Assembly: GCA_902521075.1 (NCBI GenBank)
Contig: CABYQM010000002.1
Location: 62,001 to 126,000 of the forward strand
Direction: 5' to 3'
DNA length: 64,000 nt
Source of the DNA: an uncultured Pelagibacteraceae bacterium
GTDB lineage: Bacteria; Pseudomonadota; Alphaproteobacteria; Pelagibacterales; Pelagibacteraceae
Part shown: positions 1-8,441 of the stretch, piece after piece
How the letters are laid out: the number at the start of each line of letters is the position of its first letter
How positions within the stretch are numbered: position 1 is the stretch's first letter
Program-made: the position numbers and the translations under genes
The notes under the pieces: generated by a model
What the model saw: only the letters and a program-made list of their open reading frames with translations
What the model was told of the DNA's origin: nothing
Database searches by the model: none

Positions 1-79
1 GATTTACGTATTTAATAATATCTTTAAAATTATTTTGATAATTTTCTCCACTAGATAATTGTATGCAAGCTATTTTCAT
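1..79 (-). CDS. Carbon-nitrogen hydrolase (nitrilase superfamily), 5' end only
   Basis: An ATG at 79-77 opens a frame that stays open to the window edge. The 26 visible residues begin MKIACIQLSSGEN, the usual first beta strand of nitrilase/omega-amidase family C-N hydrolases. The start codon overlaps the stop of the upstream permease gene by an ATGA, so it is the last visible gene of the amino-acid ABC operon. Known members hydrolyse amides or nitriles of amino-acid-derived carboxylates, which would suit an amino-acid uptake operon. The catalytic Glu-Lys-Cys lies outside the window, so substrate and integrity cannot be judged. Confidence 0.6.
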   Translation of the reverse strand, partial: MKIACIQLSSGENYQNNFKDIIKYVN

Positions 80-753
80 GTTTGAAATCCATATTTTTTT
101 TCTAAATATTTAATAACATTATGAATTATAAAAGTCATAAACAAGTAAATACCTCCTGCCACAATAAATACCTCGACAGGCTTAAATGTTGTTGAAATTA
201 TATATTTAGCAACACCAGTTAAGTCCATAAGTGTGACTGTGCTTGCCAAGGATGTACCTTTAAGCATTAAAATAATTTCATTACCATAAGCCGGTAAAGA
301 TTGTTTTATTGCAATAGGAATTTGTATTTTTGTAAAAATAATTTTAGAAGGTATCCCTAGGCTTCTGCCAGCTTCTAAATATCCTGGCTTTATAGTTTGA
401 AATGCTGATCTCAATATTTCTGATGTATAAGCCCCAGTATTTAATGAAAATGCTATTATCGCGCACCAATATGGTTCTTTTAAAACTACCCACAAAAATG
501 TTGTTCTTAAGTATTCAATTTGACCTAATCCAAAATATATTATGAAGATTTGTACCAAAAGAGGTGTTCCTCTAAAAATATATGAGTATCCGTAAGCAAA
601 TTTATTAATCAACTTATTATTATTCATTCTCAGGATTGCAAAACCTAATCCAATAAAAAGACCAAGAATTAGAGATACAGATAATAGTTTAAGAGTAATC
701 AAAGTTGCGTTTAACAACTTAGGAAAACTACTAATCATTAATTCAATATCCAT
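76..753 (-). CDS. Polar amino-acid ABC transporter permease (HisM/ArtM type)
   Basis: Inner-membrane permease of 225 residues, normal for the HisMQ family. It has several hydrophobic segments and the EAA loop around residues 125-145 (the stretch EAGRSLGIPSKIIF) that docks with the ATPase. It would pair with the permease encoded just upstream and with the binding protein at 1485-2312 to import cationic or polar amino acids. The start overlaps the preceding stop by one base. No ATP-binding gene is seen here, so the ATPase must lie beyond the left edge or elsewhere. Substrate specificity cannot be read from the permease. Confidence 0.9.
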   Translation of the reverse strand: MDIELMISSFPKLLNATLITLKLLSVSLILGLFIGLGFAILRMNNNKLINKFAYGYSYIFRGTPLLVQIFIIYFGLGQIEYLRTTFLWVVLKEPYWCAIIAFSLNTGAYTSEILRSAFQTIKPGYLEAGRSLGIPSKIIFTKIQIPIAIKQSLPAYGNEIILMLKGTSLASTVTLMDLTGVAKYIISTTFKPVEVFIVAGGIYLFMTFIIHNVIKYLEKKYGFQT

Positions 754-1445
754 TAATAACCTTTGCTATATTTTGTTTCTAATCTATTTAATAATTGCAT
801 ACTTAAAAATGTAAGCATTAAGTATAGAACTGCTGCAAATGAGTAAAAAAATAATGGATCTCTAGTTGAGCCAGCTGCTATATAGGATTGTCTCATTATT
901 TCAACTAAACCCGTTACAGATATAAGAGAAGTATCTTTTAATGTAATTTGCCAAACATTACTTAAGTTTGGAATTGCTAGTCTTAGCATTTGAGGCAAAA
1001 TAATTTTAAAGAAGTAAATATATTTATTAAAACCTAAAACTTTTGCAGCTTCGAACTGACCTTTATCTATTGATTGTAGGGCTCCTCTAAATACTTCAGT
1101 TGAATATGCTCCCGATATTATCCCTATTGAAAATGAACCAGTTAGAAAAGCATTAATTTCGATGTAATCATTATAACCAAATATTGAAGCAACAAACATA
1201 ATTGCTCCACTTCCACCAAAGAAAAATAAATAAATTACAAGAAGTTCTGGTACACCTCTAATAACTGTAGTGTACGCATTACCAATAGAATTAAGAAATT
1301 TATTATTAGATAATTTTAATGGAGTAAATAAAGCAGCAAATATAAAGCCAATTATCATTGCGGTTATAGAGACTGCAATTGTCATTAAGGTTGCAAAGAA
1401 TAACTCGTCTCCCCAACCTTTATCACCAAAATATAGAAGTTCCAT
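753..1445 (-). CDS. Polar amino-acid ABC transporter permease (HisQ/ArtQ type)
   Basis: Second inner-membrane permease of 230 residues. The EAA motif is seen near residues 130-150 (FEAAKVLGFNKYIYF), and the N-terminal half carries long hydrophobic segments. Two HisMQ-type permeases side by side normally form a heterodimer. It lies between the binding-protein gene and the other permease, and is separated from the binding-protein gene by a 39 bp gap holding a strong hairpin. That arrangement suggests the binding protein is made in excess over the membrane subunits. Confidence 0.9.
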   Translation of the reverse strand: MELLYFGDKGWGDELFFATLMTIAVSITAMIIGFIFAALFTPLKLSNNKFLNSIGNAYTTVIRGVPELLVIYLFFFGGSGAIMFVASIFGYNDYIEINAFLTGSFSIGIISGAYSTEVFRGALQSIDKGQFEAAKVLGFNKYIYFFKIILPQMLRLAIPNLSNVWQITLKDTSLISVTGLVEIMRQSYIAAGSTRDPLFFYSFAAVLYLMLTFLSMQLLNRLETKYSKGY

Positions 1446-1451
1446 AATATA

Positions 1452-1471
1452 GGTGGCTAATTATAGCCACC
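1452..1471 (-). promoter_or_regulatory. Intercistronic hairpin between binding-protein and permease genes
   Basis: Perfect 8 bp inverted repeat GGTGGCTA/TAGCCACC with a 4-nt loop (1460-1463). It lies just after the stop of the binding-protein gene and just before the permease start. No T-run follows on the minus strand, so it does not look like a full intrinsic terminator. Hairpins at this place in ABC operons commonly protect the upstream mRNA from 3' decay or cause partial termination. This is inferred here. Confidence 0.6.
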
Positions 1472-1484
1472 CATAAATAATTTA

Positions 1485-2312
1485 TTACATAGAAGCGTCA
1501 AAACCAAAATGTTTTATAGCAAGCTTACTGATAATGCCATCATCTCTAGCTTTATCAATTGCTGCATTAAAATCATTTAAAAGTTTAGAGTCACCTTTTC
1601 TAATACCTACGCCAACACCATTACCAAAATCTCCACCTGCAAATGTTGGTCCAGTTAATACAACTCCTTTACCAGATTTTTCTGCATAATCTGTAAAAGC
1701 AACTGCTGCAGCTAGTGCTGCATCTATTCTACCAGCAGATAAATCTAAGTTTACTTCATCTTGAGTTTTATAAGTTCTTATTTTTACATTACCCATTAAA
1801 CCAGATTCTAAGAAGTTCTGGTGAATTGTTGCTGTTTGTACTCCAATTGTTTTACCTTTAAATGCTTTTGTCAAAACATCTAGTGTTGCTTGTTCATCAG
1901 CACTTACATCAGATAAATTTATAGCTGACATTGTTTTAAGGCCTTCGTTTTTTGATCCTTTCATAACAGCTAATGATGCAACTTCATCAGCATAACCTTG
2001 AGAAAAGTTTATTGTTTTCATTCTTTCACCAGTTATTGACATTCCAGCCATAATAGCATCAAATTTTCTTGAGACTAAAGCTGGTATCATTCCATCCCAA
2101 TCTTGCTCAACAATAGTGCAATCATGATTCATAATTTTGCATAGTTCATTTGCTAATTCGACTTCAAAGCCAATCAAATTTCCAGCTGAATCTTTGGAAT
2201 TCCAAGGCGGATATGCACCTTCAGTTCCTATTTTAATTTGATCTGCAATTGAAGAGATTGTTAGAAATGATGATATTAAAATACCAAGTCCTAATACTTT
2301 TAATTTTTTCAT
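1485..2312 (-). CDS. Amino-acid ABC transporter periplasmic binding protein (LAO/HisJ family)
   Basis: Periplasmic binding protein of 275 residues with a clear signal peptide (basic MKKLK, hydrophobic core, cleavage near residue 23). The mature start GTEGAYPPWN and the segment AGMSITGERMKTINFS near residue 95 are characteristic of lysine/arginine/ornithine and related binding proteins. The conserved Arg of that segment binds the amino-acid carboxylate, and the Asp in QDEVNLDLSAGRIDA normally binds the amino group. A strong ribosome site GGAGG (2319-2323) precedes the ATG. It is the first gene of the transporter operon. A cationic amino acid is the likely ligand, but octopine-type or glutamine-type ligands are not excluded. 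Confidence 0.88.
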   Translation of the reverse strand: MKKLKVLGLGILISSFLTISSIADQIKIGTEGAYPPWNSKDSAGNLIGFEVELANELCKIMNHDCTIVEQDWDGMIPALVSRKFDAIMAGMSITGERMKTINFSQGYADEVASLAVMKGSKNEGLKTMSAINLSDVSADEQATLDVLTKAFKGKTIGVQTATIHQNFLESGLMGNVKIRTYKTQDEVNLDLSAGRIDAALAAAVAFTDYAEKSGKGVVLTGPTFAGGDFGNGVGVGIRKGDSKLLNDFNAAIDKARDDGIISKLAIKHFGFDASM

Positions 2313-2371
2313 TTTTTTCCTCCAAAAATTTTAAATATTATTTCATAAAATTATTGTTTTAAAAAGAAAAA

Positions 2372-3412
2372 TTAATGATTTATTGACGAGGAAAAATTCC
2401 AAGAACAATCGAAACTTGGTATATAAACTCTTGAAAGTTTTGTATTTCCAAAATTTTTGTTAAAAACATTTAACCAATTTTCAACTTGTTTTGGTTTTTT
2501 GTCTTGGCTTCCTACTTGAGCGGTAATTACACCTTTAGGTTTTAAAATTCTTTCTAAAGATGACATATTTTTTGCAGCCAAATCTATGCAAAATTGATCA
2601 TCGTTAAGATCAACAAAAATTTGATCATAGGTATTATCTTTGACTGATTTAATACTTTCAAATGCATCGCCCCAAACACATTTAACTGAATTTTTTTCTG
2701 TAGCCTTTTCTCCTATCTTACTTAAATGTTTATCGCATACATCAACAACCTCAGGATCTAATTCATACCAATCTATAAATCCAAAGTTTTGTGAAATACA
2801 CTCTCTTGCTACCCCACCGTCACCTCCACCAATAATTGCAGCTTTTTCTTTGTTTGAATTTAAATTAAGACCTGAATTTACAAAGGTTGAGCTATATAAA
2901 TATTCATCACTTTCAGCTACTTGTATTTCATTATCAATAAATAAAGCTTTTCCAAATTGTTCTAAATCAAGTATTTCAATATATTGACCTACTTTAGATT
3001 TAAAATTTTCTAAAACTCTATTAACAACATATGATTTTTTTAAACCTGGAGAACTATAATTGTCATGATAAAGATCAATAGTATCTCTATTAAATTCTTT
3101 AATTATGATATTTGTATGTTCCATCTCATCTTTTATTATATCTAAAGAAACTTTTGGTGATACTTTTCCACATGTAAAAAAATCAAAGCTTACAATTTCT
3201 TTTTCTGGGAAAGTATGAAAACTAATGTGGCTTTCAGCAAGCAAAGCAACCAATGTAAATCCTTGTGGCTCAAATTTATATTTAGAGATTTTTAAAACTG
3301 TTACTTTTGCTGCTTTAGCAATTTTATAAACTAACTTTTCATAAAATTCAGGAGTATATTCCTTTTTAGTTCCAACTATATCCAGTGTTATATGTTCCCC
3401 AACTTTATCCAT
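2372..3412 (-). CDS. speD-speE: Fused S-adenosylmethionine decarboxylase-spermidine synthase
   Basis: Two enzymes in one 346-residue chain. Residues 1-115 are a short bacterial-type AdoMet decarboxylase. The self-cleavage site is Glu60-Ser61, where Ser61 would become the pyruvoyl group, with His66 and Cys81 at the places of the processing and catalytic residues. Residues from about 120 to 346 are a spermidine synthase fold with the decarboxylated-SAM site GGGDGGVAREC. The usual DSTDP active-site motif reads DLNDD, which keeps both Asp residues but not the rest. The product is a polyamine plus methylthioadenosine, the substrate of the mtnP product encoded nearby. The acceptor (putrescine or another diamine) is not known. 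The gene is divergent from the aldolase gene at 3502. Confidence 0.88.
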   Translation of the reverse strand: MDKVGEHITLDIVGTKKEYTPEFYEKLVYKIAKAAKVTVLKISKYKFEPQGFTLVALLAESHISFHTFPEKEIVSFDFFTCGKVSPKVSLDIIKDEMEHTNIIIKEFNRDTIDLYHDNYSSPGLKKSYVVNRVLENFKSKVGQYIEILDLEQFGKALFIDNEIQVAESDEYLYSSTFVNSGLNLNSNKEKAAIIGGGDGGVARECISQNFGFIDWYELDPEVVDVCDKHLSKIGEKATEKNSVKCVWGDAFESIKSVKDNTYDQIFVDLNDDQFCIDLAAKNMSSLERILKPKGVITAQVGSQDKKPKQVENWLNVFNKNFGNTKLSRVYIPSFDCSWNFSSSINH

Positions 3413-3476
3413 AAGAATCTAATATATATCTTTTTTAACTAACGAAATTTTTTACTTCTTTCAAACAAAAAACTAT

Positions 3477-3482
3477 TATAAT
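3477..3482 (+). promoter_or_regulatory. Possible -10 element for the aldolase-dehydrogenase gene
   Basis: A perfect TATAAT lies 25 bases before the TTG start at 3502 in the 89 bp divergent gap. No convincing -35 is seen 16-18 bp upstream. If used, the leader would be only about 12 nt, with the GAGG ribosome site (3491-3494) almost at the 5' end. Confidence 0.35.
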
Positions 3483-3501
3483 AATTTATCGAGGATAAAC
3501 A

Positions 3502-5535
3502 TTGAAAAACAATTGGTCAGAAAACGAAGCTAAAAAATATATTAAAAAGTATAAGAAATTAGGTCATTCTGAAGATATGGCTTTAAGAGTTTATACAACC
3601 AGGCTTCTAGGAAGAAATCCAGAATTGGTCTTGCATGGTGGTGGCAATACATCCGTTAAGACAAAAATCAAAGATATAGATGGTAAATATTACGATGTTC
3701 TTTGCGTAAAAGGGAGCGGATGGGATATGGCTGAAATTGAACCAGCAGGTTTGCCAGCTGTTAAATTAAATCCATTGCTTACTATGAAAAAAAAGAAAAC
3801 GCTCTCTGATGATGACATGGTTGCTTTTCAAAAAAAAAATTTGATAGATACAAAATCGCCTAATCCATCAGTTGAAACTTTTTTACATGCATTTTTACCA
3901 TTTAAATTTGTCGATCACACTCATTCAGATGCAATTATGAAAATTACTAATAGACCAAATGGAGAAATACTATCAAAAAAAATATTTGGTAAAAAAACTG
4001 CAATAGTACCCTATGTAATGCCAGGATTTAAATTAGCGCAAAAAATAAATGAAGTTTATTCTAAAAACCCAAATATAAACTGTTTAATTTTATTAAACCA
4101 CGGTATTTTTACGTTTGCTGATAATGCAAAAGATGCTTACAGTTTAATGATTAAGTATATATCTGATGCTGAAAAAACTTTAACCAAACTAAAAAAGAAA
4201 AAAATAAAACAGATAAAGAAAACTAAATTTAATTTCTCAACTGCAGATATAGCTCCTATATTGAGAGGTCTTTTATCTGAAAAAAATGATAACAAATTTA
4301 TCTTAAATTTTAAAAAAAATAATAAGTTAGATTATTTTATTAATGGTAAAGATATAAATAGGTATTCAAACGAAGGAACAGCTACACCTGATCATGTTAT
4401 AAGAGTTAAACCATTTCCTTTAGTAATATCACCAAAAGCAAACTGTACTTTAGATGAATTTAAAAATTTAGCTGAAAAAAAATTCAAAGAATATCGGAAA
4501 AAATATAAAAAATATTTTGAAGCCAATAAGAAAAAAACTAAAGAAAAAAAAGTAATGCTTGATACATCTCCTAGAGTAATTCTTATTCAGAATTTTGGTT
4601 TATTTACAGTAGGAGATACCTTAAAAGCTGCAAAAATTGCAGGCGATTTAACTCAAACTAATGCGAATGTAATTTCAAGTGTTGAGGAAACATCCAGATA
4701 TAAATTCTTATCAAAAAAAGACTTATTTGATGTTGAGTATTGGTCCTTGGAACAAGCAAAATTAAATAAAGCAAAAAAGGAATTGCAGGGCAACGTTGTT
4801 GTTATCACTGGTAGCACAGGCGAAATTGGTAAAGCAACCTATAAATTATTTAAAAAATTTGGAGCTGAAGTTGTTTTGCTTGATATTAATAAAAGTAAAA
4901 TAAATGATTTACAAACAAAAATAAGTGATCTTTGTATCCACTGTGATGTAACTGACAAACAAAGTGTAAAAAAAGCATTTAATAAAATTTTGGAGATATA
5001 TGGAGGTGTAGATATTTTAATATCTAATGCAGGCACTGCTATAGGTGGATCAATTGCAGAAGTTAATGATGAAATACTTCGAAAAAGTTTTGAAGATAAT
5101 TTTTTCTCACATCAAAATTGTGCTTCAGAAGCTGTAAAAATTATGAAAAAACAAAATATAAATGGATGTTTGTTATTTAATATATCTAAGCAATCAGTTA
5201 ATCCTGGTAAAAATTTTGGACCATATGGATTGCCTAAGTCTGCTCTTTTAAATTTATGTAAACAATATGCAGTTGATTATGGACACCTTGGTATTAGATC
5301 AAACGGTGTAAACGCTGATAGAATTAGAAGTGGTTTATTAAATGACAAAATGATTAAACAAAGAGCAAAAGCAAGAGAAGTAACCACTGATCAATATATG
5401 AGTGGTAATCTACTGTTAAGCGAAGTTAAAGCAGATGATGTGGCCAAAGCTTTTTATCATCTTGCGATATCAAAAAAATCAACTGGAGCAGTACTAACTG
5501 TAGACGGTGGAAATATTGCAGCTTCTTTAAGATAA
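3502..5535 (+). CDS. Bifunctional class II aldolase/short-chain dehydrogenase
   Basis: Protein of 677 residues. Residues 1 to about 390 are a class II (RhaD/FucA-type) aldolase: the phosphate-binding GGGNTS (46-51), a Glu in PSVETF (125) and Zn ligands His139, His141 and His200 are all present. Residues from about 430 to 677 are a short-chain dehydrogenase with TGSTGEIG, NAG and the catalytic Tyr575-x3-Lys579. The start is a TTG chosen because GAGG sits 7 bases upstream. Known fused relatives cleave rhamnulose-1-phosphate-like sugars to DHAP and an aldehyde, then convert the aldehyde. Neighbouring speDE, mtnA and mtnP suggest the substrate here is methylthioribulose-1-phosphate or 5-deoxyribulose-1-phosphate (inference). 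A deoxy-sugar role remains possible. Its stop abuts the convergent mtnA. Confidence 0.85.
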   Translation: MKNNWSENEAKKYIKKYKKLGHSEDMALRVYTTRLLGRNPELVLHGGGNTSVKTKIKDIDGKYYDVLCVKGSGWDMAEIEPAGLPAVKLNPLLTMKKKKTLSDDDMVAFQKKNLIDTKSPNPSVETFLHAFLPFKFVDHTHSDAIMKITNRPNGEILSKKIFGKKTAIVPYVMPGFKLAQKINEVYSKNPNINCLILLNHGIFTFADNAKDAYSLMIKYISDAEKTLTKLKKKKIKQIKKTKFNFSTADIAPILRGLLSEKNDNKFILNFKKNNKLDYFINGKDINRYSNEGTATPDHVIRVKPFPLVISPKANCTLDEFKNLAEKKFKEYRKKYKKYFEANKKKTKEKKVMLDTSPRVILIQNFGLFTVGDTLKAAKIAGDLTQTNANVISSVEETSRYKFLSKKDLFDVEYWSLEQAKLNKAKKELQGNVVVITGSTGEIGKATYKLFKKFGAEVVLLDINKSKINDLQTKISDLCIHCDVTDKQSVKKAFNKILEIYGGVDILISNAGTAIGGSIAEVNDEILRKSFEDNFFSHQNCASEAVKIMKKQNINGCLLFNISKQSVNPGKNFGPYGLPKSALLNLCKQYAVDYGHLGIRSNGVNADRIRSGLLNDKMIKQRAKAREVTTDQYMSGNLLLSEVKADDVAKAFYHLAISKKSTGAVLTVDGGNIAASLR

Positions 5536-6612
5536 TTAATTAAATAACTTTTTTAAGCCCTCAGAAGAAGCATCACAAACTCCCTTTTCTGTTATTAATG
5601 CAGTAACATATTTAGCAGGTGTTACATCAAAGGCTAAATTTAATGATTTGCTCTTTTCGGGATATATTAAAACTTTATCAACTTTATTATCTTTGTTAAT
5701 TCCATCCACATGGGAAAGTTCTTTTGGATCTCTTTCTTCTATTGGAATATCTTTAGAGTTTTTTAAATTCCAATCTATAGTTGAACTTGGTAAAGCAACA
5801 TAAAAAGGTACCTTATTATCATGAGCTGCAAGAGCTTTTAAATACGTACCAATTTTATTGCATACATCTCCGTTAGATAATGTTCTATCTGTTCCAACAA
5901 TACACATATCAACCTGTCCTCTTTGCATTAATATTCCACCTGTATTATCTGCTATAATAGTATTTGGAATTTCTTCTTCATTAAGTTCATATGATGTAAG
6001 GTTTGCTCCTTGATTTCTTGGTCTAGTTTCATCTACCCAAACATGTATTGGTATTCCTTTTTTATGTGCATGATAAATAGGAGATGTAGCTGTTCCCCAA
6101 TTTATTGTGGCTAACCAACCTGCATTGCAATGTGTAAGAATATTTACGGTATCTTTCTTTTTATTATATATATCTTCAATAATATTTAATCCATTTTTAC
6201 CAATACTTTCACAAAATCCCTCGTCTTCTTTACAAATTTCCTTAGCTTCATTGAGTGCAACTTTAAATAAATCTCCAGGTTCAACAAATGACAATTTGTT
6301 ATTCATTCTGTGAACTGCCCATTGAAGATTTATTGCTGTTGGTCTAGATGCAACTAATTCTTCTGAACTTTTTTTAATAAAATCTAAACTGTTATTTTCT
6401 TTTATAGCTAAAACCAATCCAAATGCAGCTGTGCCTCCAATTAATGGTGCACCTCGGACTTCCATTGTTTTGATAGCATTTACAGCGTCTTTAACTGAAC
6501 TTAATTCTTTTATTATAAATTTATGTGGCAGCTTTGTCTGATCTATAATTTTTACAATTTGTTTTTCTTCATCAAACCAAATTGTTTTATATTCAACGCC
6601 ATTAATTTTCAT
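5536..6612 (-). CDS. mtnA: Methylthioribose-1-phosphate isomerase
   Basis: Converts 5-methylthioribose-1-phosphate (and usually 5-deoxyribose-1-phosphate) to the ribulose-1-phosphate form. The 358-residue protein has the family motifs RGAPLIGG near residue 53, the catalytic Cys162 in ILTHCNAG and Asp242 in GTDRT, so it should be active and not an eIF2B-like relative. No mtnB, mtnC or mtnD homologue is visible in the window. The only aldol-cleaving enzyme nearby is the convergent aldolase-dehydrogenase fusion. The start overlaps by one base the stop of the exported hydrolase gene, and mtnP follows that, giving an mtnP-hydrolase-mtnA operon. Confidence 0.93.
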   Translation of the reverse strand: MKINGVEYKTIWFDEEKQIVKIIDQTKLPHKFIIKELSSVKDAVNAIKTMEVRGAPLIGGTAAFGLVLAIKENNSLDFIKKSSEELVASRPTAINLQWAVHRMNNKLSFVEPGDLFKVALNEAKEICKEDEGFCESIGKNGLNIIEDIYNKKKDTVNILTHCNAGWLATINWGTATSPIYHAHKKGIPIHVWVDETRPRNQGANLTSYELNEEEIPNTIIADNTGGILMQRGQVDMCIVGTDRTLSNGDVCNKIGTYLKALAAHDNKVPFYVALPSSTIDWNLKNSKDIPIEERDPKELSHVDGINKDNKVDKVLIYPEKSKSLNLAFDVTPAKYVTALITEKGVCDASSEGLKKLFN

Positions 6613-7544
6613 TATTTTATTCTTGAAGCAATGTATTCTTTAATTGTTGGATTATAATATTGAAAACAATCAGCCTGGTTCATTTCATGACCTGGATTTT
6701 TCTGAGCTGAGATATTTTTTTGCCAATCAACTCCTTTGACAGCACAAGATTTTCCGTTAATTTTATAATCTTTTGAAATAACAATTCTTTTAACTCCTTG
6801 AACTTCTTCTAACCAGTCAGATAACAGACCTTCAAACTTATCTTTTGGATGTGTAAAAGCTAGAACAGGAACATTTTCAGAATTTTTAATATTATTAATT
6901 TGTCTTGCTCTTAATTCAGCAGGGCCCGGGTATTTTTTAGCAAATTTTGCTAATGCCTTTTCAGGACCTACTTTTTTTACTTTATAACTTTTAGAAAGCT
7001 TACCAAAGCAAGCTTGCATATATGATATTCCACCACCAACTTTTTCGGGATGAGCAGACAACAACATTAAGGTTAATAATCCTCCACAGGAATGTCCTGA
7101 AATAATAATTTGTTTTCTAGGTACTCCTATTTCTATAAATTTTTCAACTAATTCTAAATTTTTTTCAATCCTTTTGTCTAACTTATGTTTACCTACATAA
7201 GGAGTTTTAGACTTCCACCAATGTTTTTTTAATGACATATCACCTGCAAAATCATTTGAGCAGAAATTATAAACCATAATTTTTTTGCCATTAATTTCCT
7301 CATCAACTAATGAAGCTTGATTTCTTATTTGATTTACCCAAACACATTCATTCTTGTGTGCTTTATCATTTGAATTTTGACCATGATTATAAATAATTAT
7401 AATTTTGTTTTTTGGATCTTTTACGTCCATACCCTCCTCTACTGAAGCTGATTTAGTAAAAAATCCACTTTTTAAAATTTTACCATTAGCGTAAGCGAAA
7501 TTAGAAATAATCAAAAATAATGAAATTAAAAATAGTTTCTTCAT
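6612..7544 (-). CDS. Exported alpha/beta-hydrolase-like protein
   Basis: Protein of 310 residues with a signal peptide (MKKLFLISLFLIISNFAYA, cleavage near residue 20), so probably periplasmic. The nucleophile elbow GHSCG lies in ISGHSCGGLL near residue 150, and a C-terminal His (NPGHEMNQ) could complete the triad. Several Cys residues (ENECVW, YNFCSND, KSCAV, ADCFQ) may form disulfides. It lies between mtnP and mtnA and overlaps mtnP by 4 bases, so it is co-transcribed with MTA salvage. No known step of that pathway needs a periplasmic hydrolase, so its substrate is unknown. A dienelactone-hydrolase or feruloyl-esterase-like role is possible. Confidence 0.7.
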   Translation of the reverse strand: MKKLFLISLFLIISNFAYANGKILKSGFFTKSASVEEGMDVKDPKNKIIIIYNHGQNSNDKAHKNECVWVNQIRNQASLVDEEINGKKIMVYNFCSNDFAGDMSLKKHWWKSKTPYVGKHKLDKRIEKNLELVEKFIEIGVPRKQIIISGHSCGGLLTLMLLSAHPEKVGGGISYMQACFGKLSKSYKVKKVGPEKALAKFAKKYPGPAELRARQINNIKNSENVPVLAFTHPKDKFEGLLSDWLEEVQGVKRIVISKDYKINGKSCAVKGVDWQKNISAQKNPGHEMNQADCFQYYNPTIKEYIASRIK

Positions 7545-8413
7545 ATATTTAAAACTCTTCCTGCAATTGTTTTTAATTTGTCTTTAGTTTTTTGAGTTCT
7601 TTTTTCTGGAGCAGTAATTATTGCTACATCTAAGCAATTATTAGTTGGATCATTAGGATCTATGTGATTTTCAAAGTTCTCTATCAAATTTTTAATCATA
7701 TTTTTTGCTTTCGCGGCATTATCTAAGAGTACTTTTATAACTTGTTGAACATCCACATTCTCATGATCTGGGTGCCAGCAATCATAATCTGTTACCATTG
7801 AAACTGAAGCATATCTAATTTCTGCTTCTCTTGCGAGCTTGGCTTCTGGCATATTTGTCATTCCAATAACATCTGCTTTCCATGATCTATATAGGTTTGA
7901 CTCTGCTAATGTAGAAAATTGTGGACCTTCCATTACAACATAAGTTCCACCTCTTTGATAAGTTATATTTTCTTTTTTAATAGCATCTTCACAAGCATTC
8001 ATCAGCCCATTTGAAGTTGGATGTGCCATTGATACATGCGCTACAATCTCATCATCAAAAAAAGTTTTGTTTCTTGCAAAAGTTCTATCAATGAACTGAT
8101 CAACGATAACAAATTTACCTGGAGGTAAATCTTCTTTTAAAGATCCAACAGCTGAAACAGAGACTATGTCCGTAATACCAAGTTGTTTAAGTGCATCAAT
8201 GTTTGCTCTAAAATTTATTTTTGATGGAGAAATAAAATGACCTTTTCCATGTCTTGGTAGAAAATAAATTTCTTTATTATTGTAGTTTGCCTTTAAAATT
8301 AGATCTGAAGGTTTTCCCCATGGTGTATTTAAATCTAAAGTTTCTCTATCTTTAAACTCTTCAACATCATATAGGCCACTTCCACCAATAATTGCTAATT
8401 TATTATTTGCCAT
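7541..8413 (-). CDS. mtnP: S-methyl-5'-thioadenosine phosphorylase
   Basis: Phosphorolyses methylthioadenosine to adenine and methylthioribose-1-phosphate in the cytoplasm. The 290-residue protein shows the family pattern: GGSGLYD at residues 10-16, RHG with the phosphate-site His (PRHGKGH near 53), SVSAVGSL, MEGPQFST and the substrate motif MTNMPEA, then DYDCWHPDH. Product adenine is taken by apt, divergently encoded 28 bp away, and the sugar phosphate by mtnA in the same operon. Purine nucleoside phosphorylase activity is a less likely alternative because the MTAP motifs are intact. Confidence 0.93.
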   Translation of the reverse strand: MANNKLAIIGGSGLYDVEEFKDRETLDLNTPWGKPSDLILKANYNNKEIYFLPRHGKGHFISPSKINFRANIDALKQLGITDIVSVSAVGSLKEDLPPGKFVIVDQFIDRTFARNKTFFDDEIVAHVSMAHPTSNGLMNACEDAIKKENITYQRGGTYVVMEGPQFSTLAESNLYRSWKADVIGMTNMPEAKLAREAEIRYASVSMVTDYDCWHPDHENVDVQQVIKVLLDNAAKAKNMIKNLIENFENHIDPNDPTNNCLDVAIITAPEKRTQKTKDKLKTIAGRVLNI

Positions 8414-8441
8414 AATACATTTTAGATTATAATTAAGTTTT

